Assembly: GCA_019614645.1 (NCBI GenBank)
Contig: JABWDB010000004.1
Span: forward strand, 2,604,001-2,668,000
DNA length: 64,000 bases
Direction of reading: 5' to 3'
From: Stratiolaelaps scimitus
Lineage: Eukaryota > Arthropoda > Arachnida > Mesostigmata > Laelapidae
Made by a program: the position numbers and the translations under genes
In this document: one piece after another, positions 35,158 to 46,900 of the stretch
Position numbering within the stretch: the first letter of the stretch is position 1
How the letters are laid out: each line of letters opens with the position of its first letter
The notes under the pieces: model-generated
The model's database searches: none
The model's input: only the letters and a program-made list of their open reading frames with translations
Told to the model about the DNA's origin: nothing

Positions 35158-36500
35158 ATGTGCCGTCGAGAGTCGCGACAATAGACATACAAATCTATTA
35201 GCTCCAGACAAGTAACATCCACGGGCAGAGAGAGAGAGAGAGTACCGAATTAACAAAAATTGGGTTGCAACCATGATTTATACCGCTCTGTCCCGGCTTA
35301 GTAACTCAGCCTCGGCGAGTTATCCACGGACCCGGAGGCATAAGCCGATTGGTAGACAATGGCCGCAAGGCTACATCGTGGCGTACGTGCCGTGTAGATC
35401 ACTGACCTGCCGGTCGAACCACTGCCGCCGCTGGTGCTGCTGTCGCTGCCGCAGACATTCCCAACGACAACAGAAGCAGTTACAGCAGCAACAACAATGA
35501 CAAAGTGACCACCAGCGGCGCTCGTATGTACGCCACGAGTAACCGCTGGCCTAGACAGGAGATGCGGAACCGTCTGTGTGTGGAAAAGTGAAATTGCGCG
35601 CCCGAGCCAGTGGAAAAATCAGACAACGAAATCGACGACTTTCTGTGTCGTCTCACAGCCCGCTCGTCGGGCATTTACCCTTAACATTCGCTGGTGTCGG
35701 CTTCATCGTGATACTATATAATATTGGTATATTTTGTTATGTTCTATTCTGCTGCTTCGTTTGAGATGCCGCCGATATTACGAGATGCTGTCCCAGCCGT
35801 GGAAAGACACAGTCGATTGCCGTCCGCCTCATCAGCGCCATCAATGCCACGAGTTGGTGTTGTTCACCCCATTCGCTGCGACCGCGTCGACTTCATAAAT
35901 AGCTTGAGCCGCTGCTGAAGTCAGAGGCGGGTGCAGTTAGAGCGACGACAACCCTTTCTGCGTCGATGTACAAGTATCCGCCACCGACGATGACATGGAC
36001 TGGTGCCGCTGCCAGCCAGCCGCTTGATGGTGGAGCAGATCCCCGAGAGTCTTCTGGCCCTGTCGTGGCCGTGCTTACGTTACACGGTGGTGAAAAATGT
36101 CGTCAAGCAGCTACGGCACGGTGCTTTCCTGCGGCTGTTCAGGACAACTTTCCTTCAACTGGCGTCGGAACTCCGCTTCTCGTGAGCAGACCAAGCGGGT
36201 GACTGAGCGAGCTGTTTCGCGCGGGTGGCAAGGCCTGTTCCGTTGTTGTGGTTGCCGGTTATGGACTTCCACGAGATCGGGCAGGCGATGAACCGGGAGT
36301 CTTTGGCTCCCTGGAGAAGCGTCTGAACCCAGCATCATCTAGTCTGTGCCGCCTTCATTTTAACCTCTGAGTGCATCTTCGTTCACCTCTGTTGTTTTGG
36401 GTCCCATTTTGGAGCAGGCTATCAACGAACGCTGCGAAGAATTAACGCGGACAAACTCAAGTGAACCCTTGTAGTTTTCTGTACACGCAAAGGTATGATA
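32701..36500. other. CpG- and trinucleotide-rich stretch, no gene called
   Basis: Patches of GCC/CGC and CAG/CAA repeats (32,785-32,825, 33,930-34,250, 35,410-35,500) alternate with (TA)n at 33,433-33,486, 34,430-34,449 and 35,123-35,160. Many frames are open, but none carries a recognisable domain or splice-consistent continuation. It may contain promoters or UTR exons of a long gene. Confidence 0.45.
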
Positions 36501-39500
36501 ATGCGCAAGACGGCTGACGACGAGTCCTTCTTAAATCAGTGAACAATCACAATGTTCTTCGGCTCTTTTACGATATGACATTGCGTTTATTATTGACAAC
36601 GAATGTTAGCGAGGTAGCCGATTCTCGTAAGCACAAAACGTTTGTAGATTCGACTGAATCCCCAAAGAGGGATTTTGACAACACGACAACTCCAACAGCT
36701 CCATGGATCACTAATCTGTATCGTGATATATTATAAATATATTATACCGCGATATATTACAAATACATACAATAAATACGAACACCAGGCGCTTTCATGT
36801 ACGCCTTCGATAAACACAATGTCGTTCATATTCCGCTTGTCCACTGGAACTATGTAGAAATTATTGCCATAACTCGAGTTGAGCGGCAACCGAGAACATG
36901 GCACTTCTGATGCAAGAACGACTTTTTTCCCGGAATATGAAAAATACAGTGTCACGGAAAGTCTTTGAAGCGCACGCGTTGGCCCGGTGTATGGAGTGCT
37001 CTTCTTGAAGCACTGCTATACGGCTTGAAGTGGTACCGAGGTACCGGCCGTGTACAGTCAGCTGAGGGTGTGCCAAACAAAAACAAAATTGGTTCGGACA
37101 ATAGCTAGCTACAATTTAACTAAATGATTTTATCTCATTTAAGTGGGTGTACGACTCGAGAATTAAGAGTGGAGCCATTTCGTGTCTATGATCCTCGTTC
37201 GATTCTGACAGCGTTCCGGTTCTCAGGAAGACGTCAGTTCTGCGCATCTCGACAGAGACAATATAAACAGCCCAAACATGCGAAAATCTAGTCCACCCTT
37301 TTCAACGGCGAAAAACCGGTGTTGTTTAACCCACAAGATTCTCGTTGGATCGCTTTATGCGCAGCGCACGCCAAAGCTTTGTCGTCACCGTTCGCTAATT
37401 CGCACCGACCAGATTCAGTCAATGTGAGTTGGCCTCGCATTACGACAGTGACGACCGCGGCATTAAGATCTATAATATTTGACATGTCATTAGTGACTGG
37501 TTGACTGAAGTATGAAACGCCACGCCGAAAACAAGCGTACGATAACATCGGAAGAGTCTACCGACGTCAAAACGGCGGTAACGGTCACTGCCCAGAAACC
37601 GATAACAGATCATGCATTCATAGCACGTTAGTCTTTGGCTAAATTGGCACCACCACCCGATTCGCAGAAGGCGTTCGTATGCTTTTTCTCACGATTATGT
37701 CACATGTCGTCACAGACAGACTGTGATAGTTATCGACGCCACCCATCCTTTCATAGAATTAGAGCGGCTAAATGCGTCGTTAACAGCTCGCTTGGCGTGG
37801 ACAAAATATCGCGGGTTATTGTTGTTACTGTGTTTTCGTAATAGAATATCTTCATATTCAATAATAGAAATGTTTATCTTGCTGCATCTGCCCAACGAGA
37901 ATTAGGTGATGTGTGTGATTTTCTTTGATATCGTGTTGATTGCCACTTCCAATGTCGCACTATAATTTCATACCGAGTCCGCGATGGTATTTGTCAAATT
38001 CAAATCGGCTGAGTTGATACTGGAACCAATGTGAATTTGAGAATTTTCTTCCTTGTACATCGATTCATTGAACTCTGCTTACATTGACATTTCATGGCGT
38101 ACTCTGTTGCGCTGAGTCAAGTCAGAGAATCTGTACCTGGAGCGGACACTTCGTATCCTATGCACCTCCCGATATGTAATGCCATCACATCCTCGACTGT
38201 GAATTATTTATATCGTCGTGAGCCCGCCTTGTTTTGTTCTGATACCGAGTCCACTTCAGAGCGTCTCGCGAATCACGCGATCGAATCGTCGTGATGCTGA
38301 TGTGCAGCATATAATTGTTTGAATATCTATTTGGACTGTCTCGTACATCTTGGCTCATTCCTATCTCATCATTGTACGTATACACGTACGGCTCGCTGCC
38401 CAACTGTGGCTGACATAGCTGGGGCGCGGCTGCGAGTTGAGCCACTTGGGTTCTGCTGGCAAAAACAACAACGCCAACAACACCGCTGCACCAAGCACAG
38501 CAGCGTCGCTCCTGTGGCGATTCAAATCGCCAGTATCAAAAACGAAGTGGCACCAACGGCAGCGGCAGCTTCCTCAATCTGCTGACTTTTGTGGTCGGCG
38601 CCCCCTTCCTCTCTTCCGCTGAATGTCCCTGGAAAACCGTCTCGGTGAATGAACCTCATCGCGATGTCGCTGCCGTGCATTCTCCATCCGCGACCACTGA
38701 ACGTTGGCACCGAACGTTTCCAGGGAGCCGGCGCAGGGAGCAAGGGGTCGATCGGTCTACGACGGCGACCCAGGCCGTCGACAGCCGAGCCCAGTCGACC
38801 GCCGGTGCGGCCGGCACCAGCTAAATGTCGACAGCGGGAGCAATGAGCGAAAGGAACGCCGAGAAGCGAGCCCGATAATCTGGCGGCGCGTTAACGGATA
38901 GCATGGATAACCGATGAAGCCAGGGGTGGTTCCCCTTGGCCAATCCGATTGCCTGAGACGACGGTCTCGATGCTCCTCGACAACTACGCAGGTGTACACA
39001 GCGCAAGCGACAAGCCGCCCGGCACGTCCATTCATCCGGCAGTTTGCCGATGCTTCCATCCATGTCACTAATTTATGCAAACGCAACGCAAGACAACACA
39101 ATATCAAATGTTTCCCTGTTTCAGGCTTCTGGAAAGACACACCATCCACACTGCGCAGCAGATAAAACCGATTCCATGGCTAGGATATGTGAATGTTGGA
39201 TTTATAGCGCAAGGATTAAATGGCTAAGTTCGTAGTGTACATCTTTAGGGAGGAACAGAGTGCAACGTACATTTGCATCGTGTGTCGATAGCATACTTTT
39301 ATGTGCCTGCACATCTGGTCGAGTTAATTGCAGCCTTGATAGGACGACATTGTCGATACTCTCTATTGACTAGCATTAAAGCCGATTTCCATAACCATTT
39401 ATGTGTCTTCGAACTCACATATCGCGATATACCGCAGCAAAATGTTGACGCTTCGCCTCAACTTTGCTGCTAATGCTAAACCTTCTCGGGCTAACTCTCA

Positions 39501-42229
39501 GTCAACATTTAACGTCCACGGTACCGCATTGCTGCAAATGCTAGTTCTACTGTATCAATATCACAACGTGCGCCCCTTCAATCAAAGCATCTATACTTGT
39601 CTCAGTAACGATCGGGATTCCTCGGCATTCGCCAGAAACTTGTTGATGTTCGCTGAAAGCTTCTCCGTGAGATCAAATGATGACAGCTAGTTTTGAGCGA
39701 CTGTGTATGTACTAGCATTCAATATGTAATGGAGCCTCGTCAGTGGTGGACTACACAGACAGTTTGCGTCTCAAACTCAAAGCACGAGAGGGGAATATCT
39801 CATACGCGTTCATTTCCTTCAAAGGCGAACGTCTGGAGCTTGTTCTATCCTACTTATTATATAATACACAGAAGTGGTTAGCTTGTCCCACCGGTGCTGC
39901 GCGAAGCGAGTGGTGCAGCCACAAGCCGTCGCACAACAGTCGATCCGAGGCGAGCCAGATCATCTGGGCGGACTCGCTCGACACAATTCACCCGACACGA
40001 GCGTACGAAGATGGGATCGCCTTTATGTGCGCGGTGCGTGACGGCACGTGATTCTATCTTCAATGGACGACTAGTTTCCTATGAGAATGCTAAGTAAAGC
40101 ACTTAATGGTGAAATCTCTGCGGAATAGCGGCGAAGAGGTTGTACAACGACGCCACCATCGAGCACACTTAGTCACATATGTATATTAAAGCAATCGAGC
40201 GGCGATACTGATGCACACCGATTTGAATGAAAAAAATAAGCCTAGACCATTCATTCTCTTCGGTGGTCGATGACGACTGCGGCGTCGACTGGCGCTTTCG
40301 ATCGCCAACAGTTGCGGTCGCATGTGGAGCACAGCGAGCTGTGGCGTCCCGTCGCTTTGCCGTAACGCTTTCTGAAACACACAGTGTCGAATTGAAAGGA
40401 CTTCAACTCCTTGAATAATAATAATTATTATTATTATAATAATGACAAGAAACACGAGAGCAAAAAATAGGAATACGAGTTGAAGTTTCATCGTTCATCG
40501 CCGATCGTTAGTGCCGTAGCCGGCTAGACGTAAGTCATTAGCATCACAGTGAAATGAAAGCTGTGTATGCATAAGGGGTGGGTGATTCTCTACTAGGTTC
40601 CTAGAGGCAACAACAAATACTATAATATACTTGAGTTGATTCGTCTCGTCAAAGGGCTGAAGGAGGCGTGGGGCACTCGCCGAACGAGTACTATCTTAAT
40701 GTAAATCCTGAACGATGGACATGTCGCCGTCATCGCGGGACCCATTGTTCGGTTCAACAGATAGCTCAGCTGCCCGCTGCGGTGATAGTTCCACCCGTGC
40801 GTGCACGCAGTGGGAGTATTGTATAGTATTATATTATAGGATAAATACAGTAGTCGACAGCGAATCAAAGTTGTCAGCCAGTGACGTCGGTATGGAAAAT
40901 GGTAGATGGACGCGCGTGATGCCAGGCGTGAGGAGGACTTCATGATCGTGCTGGAGGAGTTAGTTCAGTTAGTTCAACTGCTGAGATATTTCTCTGATAG
41001 TAATGAGCAACGTGAACGATGGCGACAAAAATGAGATCTGTCGAATTCACAATACATTCAAGATTATAGAGTAGGGCGGCAATTAACGAATTGTACCGAA
41101 TGTCGCAGCCGTACTGATTAAACTTAATATACGATTCAGCGCACGCTTTAGTGAAATCAGAGGCAAGGATTGTACTAAACAGAACGTTGATATTTTCCGT
41201 AAGAGGGACAATCACGAAGACCAACAGTCTATTACATTTAGTTTAGTCCTACTTTGCGATCGATAATTGTACGAAAATGTAGGAGTCCTCACACGTTGAG
41301 ATGCAACATATCTCACGTCGACCACCTATTCCAATATCGATCCTTGCAGTTAAACTTAATCATCTGCTAAAACCATTTATTCCAAACAGGACATAGTAGA
41401 GATCGCTATTGATGGTTAGCAAAGAGACGATCTATATAGAAACTGGCGTGAGGCATAAAAATTATATTTGTTGTAATTAACCAATTACCCCTACTAATAA
41501 TCTAAAGTTGGTTACAAAACAAAATGTGCAACATGTACCCATGTGAAAACGAGCCCAAGTGTCTATAAATAACTTGTAACTCACTTTCCTTCTATTTATA
41601 GCCAAATTGTTGATAATACTAAAAATTTGCAAAATCTCTCCTCTTGTCGATAGCACTTGCCAGGACCGCGGCAACGATTAAAACGTCTTTTTTCAGCCAG
41701 TTTAGCTGATCAGTTGCTTAAGGCGCCTGCGGCACAGGGCCACTATATGTAATATCATCTTTGAAGCTGCCGCCGTGGCGGTTCCTGCTGTAGCACGAGC
41801 CGGTAGGGTGAGGTGAAATGCTTATAGATCTTTGACGAACTGTACGAATCGCTCCCTCGCCGTGTTTAGCTTGTGCGCGATCTGACGTAACGCAACACAT
41901 CGATTACTATATACGGGAATCGCATGGCGGCGACACCAAGTCTGAGATAGGTAGCTCTTTTTTTCCGAATTTTATGATGTTTTTATTATTTATTTTTTAC
42001 TCGAATAATCAGTATCGTCCGTTGCTGCCGCTGTGGAGCCGACCGGAGTGACCACGTCAGCAAAAAGCAAAAGATCGTCATAGTTTCCTCCCCGCTTCAC
42101 GGCCATTGATTACAAAACGATTGCTGTCGCAGGACGACCATTTACGTCGGAATTGCTTAGATCATTTTGTTGCTCATCAGAGCATATATCAGCAGGTGGC
42201 GTATAAGGAAGTGTGAACTATTTTTATAG
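36501..42229. other. No gene seen; one CpG-rich patch and one mini-retroposon
   Basis: It is mostly AT-rich. A CAA/CAG- and CpG-rich patch lies at about 38,400-38,950, a mini-retroposon at 39,464-39,543, and an (ATT/AAT)n stretch at 40,417-40,444. No exon is supported. Confidence 0.45.
39464..39543 (-). mobile_element. Mini-retroposon copy 2 (50 bp with 15-bp TSD)
   Basis: The insert at 39,479-39,528 is flanked by TTGCTGCTAATGCTA (39,464-39,478) and TTGCTGCAAATGCTA (39,529-39,543), with one mismatch. On the plus strand the core reads AACATTTAACGTCCACGGTA, the reverse complement of the copy in P450-B intron 2. Confidence 0.75.
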
Positions 42230-42429
42230 AGGTTAAGGGTAAATCCTGTATGGACACCAGGTTTCACAACTAAGATATTTGTCTGGTAGTGTCAGACGCT
42301 TACTGACTAAAGCCAGAACCGATTTTGACTTGGGGCACTGACAGGGACTGTCAAAGGTATTACTTAAGTCAGTGTCTTGCAGGGACCGACAGTTGATTCC
42401 AACCATGTCCTATGCCTCAGTTCCTCCTC

Positions 42430-43130
42430 TAGGGCGAACACTCCTGTCCAGCCGCAGCGGGTGGATTCCGGGCATTGTCCCTTCGGACAAGCTCTGCTAT
42501 CCGCGCCCGTCCTAACCTATCCTTCTCCCGGATGACCCTTTCGGCTAGTGAATTCCCTCTGTCCTATTTGTTTCTGGTTGGAAACGAACCCTCGGATCCC
42601 GTCTTGCATGGCCCTTGCCAGTTCGGCGTCCGTGATCTCCTGCCGTACTTGGTCTGTGAGTCTACATGCTGCCAGTGTGTGAAGAGGATCGTCTTCGACT
42701 CCTGCATTGCACAGCACGCAGATGTCCAACGGGGCCTTACCAATCCTATGGAGGTAAGATTTGAAGTCCCCGTGCCCTATGATGACCTGGGTGAGGAATA
42801 ACTTTATTTCACCACCTGGTCTTCCAGCCACGCCTTGATGTCAGGTATGACATCCCTCACTGCCGCCCCGGGAGCGAACCTAGGGATGCTGTCCCCTTCT
42901 GCTTGCCAGGCGGCTAGGGTCCGTTCCCAGTCGAAATTCCCCTCTGTGAATCGCCTCCGCCGCTGTTCAGCTTTAAGGTCCCAGGGTGCTGTTCCAGCGA
43001 GGACCATGGCTGCTTGCGTGCTCACCGTTCTGTAAGCTTGAGCGACGCGGAGAGCCAGCATCCGCTGCGTTCTCCTCAGGGTCTGCTTGATGTACGCGCG
43101 AGACGTCGGGGCCGACGTCTCGCGTGTATG
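42430..43130 (-). pseudogene. R1/Jockey-like LINE ORF2 C-terminal fragment
   Basis: Minus-strand frames in order carry L-A-L-R-V-A-Q-A-Y-R-T-V-S-T-Q-A-A and A-G-T-A-P-W-D-L-K-A (about 43,061-42,960), I-P-D-I-K-A-W-L (about 42,840), then L-T-Q-V-I-I-G-H-G and Y-L-H-R-I-G-K-A-P with a C-x-x-C...H...C zinc-knuckle pattern (42,800-42,640). This is the post-reverse-transcriptase tail of R1-type non-LTR elements. There are frame shifts near 42,815 and again near 42,530, so it is dead. It is 5'-truncated at about 43,130, next to a perfect 13-bp-arm hairpin (43,097-43,124). Confidence 0.85.
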
Positions 43131-43162
43131 AGTGAACTATCAACTAAAATGTGCCATTTATT

Positions 43163-43396
43163 GTACAACGCCGCACGTAGTTGCACTGAGTCGTCTCAGC
43201 CTATTTGCTTGGATTCCCCGACCGCTTGTCAATGCTTTAATCTTCTCAAAAAATGGCCAATAACTTGTGCCTGGTGTGAACCAGCGAACAAGAAATTATT
43301 GGCTATTTTTTGAGAAGATGGAAGCATTGACAAGCTGTAGGGGAATCCAAGCAAATAGGCTATGACGACTCAGTGCTATTACGTGTGACGTTGTAC
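43163..43396. repeat. 234-bp inverted repeat (foldback / MITE-like)
   Basis: The two arms of about 115 bp run from GTACAACG at 43,163 to CGTTGTAC at 43,396, meeting at a 4-base centre GTGA between CTGGT and ACCAG (43,271-43,284). Long perfect stretches include GCACTGAGTCGTC and CCTATTTGCTTGGATTCC, paired with GGAATCCAAGCAAATAGG. A transcript would form one long hairpin. No TA or other clear target duplication is visible. Confidence 0.9.
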
Positions 43397-45700
43397 TTCC
43401 CTGGTTCACACCTCGCGCAATCGTTGTGACCATCAGATCGTGAGTGTTTTAATAATATATAATAGCTATAACGAATAGCATCTGAACCTGCTGGAAGCAG
43501 CTTTAACTAATATATTTTATTCGCTACATGACCTTTCAGGGCTATAGGATAAGGCGCTCTTCTGTCGTTTACACTAGTCAAGTCAGGGTAAGCTTCGCCA
43601 GTGTCCACTCGTCACCAATTTCTAATCCTAATAATAACAGTAGTCCGAATGATAATAATAATAATATCTAACTAATCCACTAGCGCCACCTTTAAGCGCC
43701 TTAGTAGTAAATACTAGATGGAATAAGCAGTTTATGACCAAGGGGTATTATCGACAACATCCGTGTAGCAACATAACTAAAAACTATGACAAATCCGTGA
43801 AGGTGTTGTTGGTGGTATTATTATTTTTAGTATAGCCTTATTCTTCTGTTAATGACTTTAATGACTATTTCTGTCTAGAATGCATACAGATGTTGGTGCT
43901 TGGCTCTCCCACAATAAAAATCGAATCAGTAGAATTCTTAGACTAACGAATGATCGGTGCTGAGAATCAATAACGACGAAGACACGCGATTTCAATACCT
44001 TACGAATCGCTTAGCAGCTTAATAGCCTCATTAGTAAGATGGCACATCATGCTCTAGTTAAATGTATGCGTTGTCATAGATGCGTAGACGTACCCATGTC
44101 TGAGACAGACCTTGGATCAATAATAAAAGAAAATAATACTCTAAAGCCGCTGCTGTTTACTTCGCAGCAAATGCACATGAGTGGCCAACTATACATTGCA
44201 AACGCTTGAGAACTAGCCTCTACCTAGCTAGCTATTGTTGTCGTAGATAGAACTGAATGATGATGAGTCAGCACTATTCTATGGTGTGCCTTGCTACAGA
44301 TGACGAACAGGTCCGAACAGGCTCCGACTTCCAGCCAAAGTGCAGTATAATTCAGTGACATACAATGATCCACGGGCGGCACAGGATGTTCTTCTGGCAT
44401 TTACTGTAAATCACGCTTAGATAGACACATTCACAGTCACACGCAGATAGGTACACATAAGCAGATCGCAATCGAGCCGCACTGTCACAAAGTGTGAAAG
44501 TGCCCTCGGGAACAGGGCGGTGTCCGCCCGCGTAGGGGGCTTTACGGATGGGAGCGCGGCTAGGGCGTGGATATGGATTCAATAGAAACAACCACCTGAA
44601 TATATCCGGTTCTTTTCTTAGAGTAAGAAGGGCGATCTGCCAGTTCCTGTAGCACATAAGCATGCACCTGTCATCAGATAGAATGACGTTTCTGGAAATC
44701 TCCTGCCCGTGTGCTCAGGGCTACCGGTGCACACGCCCAATATTTGTATACTAAATCCCGTGCGAACTGTGATGACTGCTTTTATCGAAGACGAGAATAG
44801 CTGAAAAAAAAAAACGGCTCTGTCAGTCACACGCGTATCCTGCGCCTTGTGATCATAGCCGGCGTGAGTGTGGCATATCGTAGTGTTGGCGTAATGCATT
44901 GTTGCCATCGAGATTTCCTCGCAAGTCCACAATCCATGGACAGTCCAGCTGAGTACTCGCTAGTCAGTCATTTGATGTATAATATTAACAACACCTAGAG
45001 CGGATACCCCGCAACAGGTTTTGTTCGTTCAACGTATCCCATAAGAGGTATATAATCAGCTGGCACATGGTGCTGGTGCTGGATTTCAGTCATCGTTTGT
45101 TCGATAGCTACATAATTCAGTATTTAGTGTAATACACGTTGAGATGGCAGATGGTTATACTCGGCTCGTAGAAAATACCTTGTTAGCTTTGTTAGGTTTA
45201 CTGGCTTTCCTAGGCTAATCACAGGCGATTTGTGAGAAACATATTCATTGGTCGTAAAAACATAGAAACATATTCGTAGAAACATATTCATATTCGACAA
45301 TCGGCCACATCGAACGCGAACTCTTTATTTGCCCTCGTGCACCGGCCTCGGCTTGCCGATGTTAAATTAAGTTAACATGAGCATTGCCATGGACAATTTG
45401 CTAAGCACTCCAATCCCTGCTAGTATATATATAACATAAGTTCGAGTCTAACTTTATCTGTATATTCTATATCTTATAACTTGTCCGGCCTGCCTCACAT
45501 CCAACATTTAACGTCCACGGTACTGCTTTCGATATTCTATATCTTACTACATATATATACCTATGAATTCGTGTGTGTGTGTGCGTTCTCCTCTTTGTAT
45601 ACAAGAATCTTGTGTAATATCATCGGCCTTTGCCGAGCAGCCATCGCGTAGCATCCACGTACATTCCGTATTTAGACGCGAGCTCAAAGCCCGCTGAGTC
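43397..45700. other. No gene seen
   Basis: AT-rich sequence with scattered AAT/ATT repeats. A mini-retroposon lies at 45,462-45,546. Nothing else is recognisable. Confidence 0.45.
45462..45546 (-). mobile_element. Mini-retroposon copy 3 (55 bp with 15-bp TSD)
   Basis: The insert at 45,477-45,531 is flanked by perfect 15-bp repeats ATATTCTATATCTTA (45,462-45,476 and 45,532-45,546). The core AACATTTAACGTCCACGGTA is identical to that of copy 2. The remainder (GTCCGGCCTGCC) is more diverged. Confidence 0.8.
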
Positions 45701-46900
45701 GACTCGCCGATTCGTACAGACAGATAGAGAACGCTAGAGGCAGAGAGTACCGATGTCGTTGACGCTTCTTGTACCTTCCCGTACGTGCGTTCACTGCGAT
45801 CAGAGCCAGCGTCTAACTACTGCGGCCGCTGGCGCCCGCTCGATGACCCGCGGGCGCTCATCCCGCGAGCTAAATCGAGAGAAGGCTAAACGGAGTTTGG
45901 CTATCATTATCCCCCATGATCAGAAGCTATCCTGATCAGAAGCTCACCAGTGTTATTCCCCTTGGCAACAACGACAACAGCAGCAGCAGCAACAACAGCA
46001 ACAACAAAAACGACCAATCCTCCTCCCTGTTCGGTCACTGGTCGCTATTTCCGCGGAGCTCCTCGCTCTGCATTACAGCTCCTTATTATTATATGGTTAC
46101 TTGCTTGCCCGCTCGCTCGCTGCCTAAGGAGTCGCGTCGTCCACCACACAGATGCTCCCGGCGTTCGCCGATTTACCCGACTGACTGACTCCTGCCGACA
46201 AAATAACGGATTGCAGCGATCAGTCAAGTCAACAGTTATTTTTCTGGTTTGTATTATTTTGCGCTTCTTCCTCCTCATTTTCGGCCACATCTCTCCCTTT
46301 ACCTAAACCTCTACCGTCTGCGTTAGCTATCTCGCTCCATTTCGTCGGCTCACATGTCGCGCGTGTGTCGTTCATATCGCTGCTGTGTCGTCCGCTTCGC
46401 GCGGGCGCTCCCTGCCGCTGTCCGGACGCTGTCATTTTCTGCCCGGCAACCGCCACGCCACTCGCTTAACCACCGGTGCTCGACGGTGGCTCCCGTTGTT
46501 GCTGCAGTTGCGTATTGTTGCGCCATGATCCAGTCGCTTCAGCATGATTTCTTATGATCCGCCTGCTCGACGCTTGCTTGCCTCTGGTCGTTTGATTTTT
46601 GTTTTCTCTCGATCCACTCGGTTCCTCTTTGTTTCTCTACGGTGTGTTCTATCTTTGCTACGATACGATGCCTTCTCAGGCATGTCCTGCCATTTCCCCC
46701 CCCCCCCTGCATTTTCTGTGTAGCGGCTCAATTTACAGTCAACACAACGCCAACAACAGCATATCGCTTTGAGAGGCCCCAGCTGAAATTGTGTCTGCTG
46801 CTGTAAGTTTGTAATTGTTGTCGTTGTTATTGTTGTTCCTCGATGGGGCAGTGGGCTCGCGCACATCGACACAACGGCGGACAACCTCGCAGAGCGGGAT
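45701..46900. other. CpG- and CAA/CAG-rich patch
   Basis: CAACAG/CAACAA repeats lie at 45,966-46,010 and a poly-C tract near 46,697-46,707. Frames on both strands are open without known domains. It is compositionally like the patches at 24.6, 32.8, 38.4 and 56.5 kb. Confidence 0.5.
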
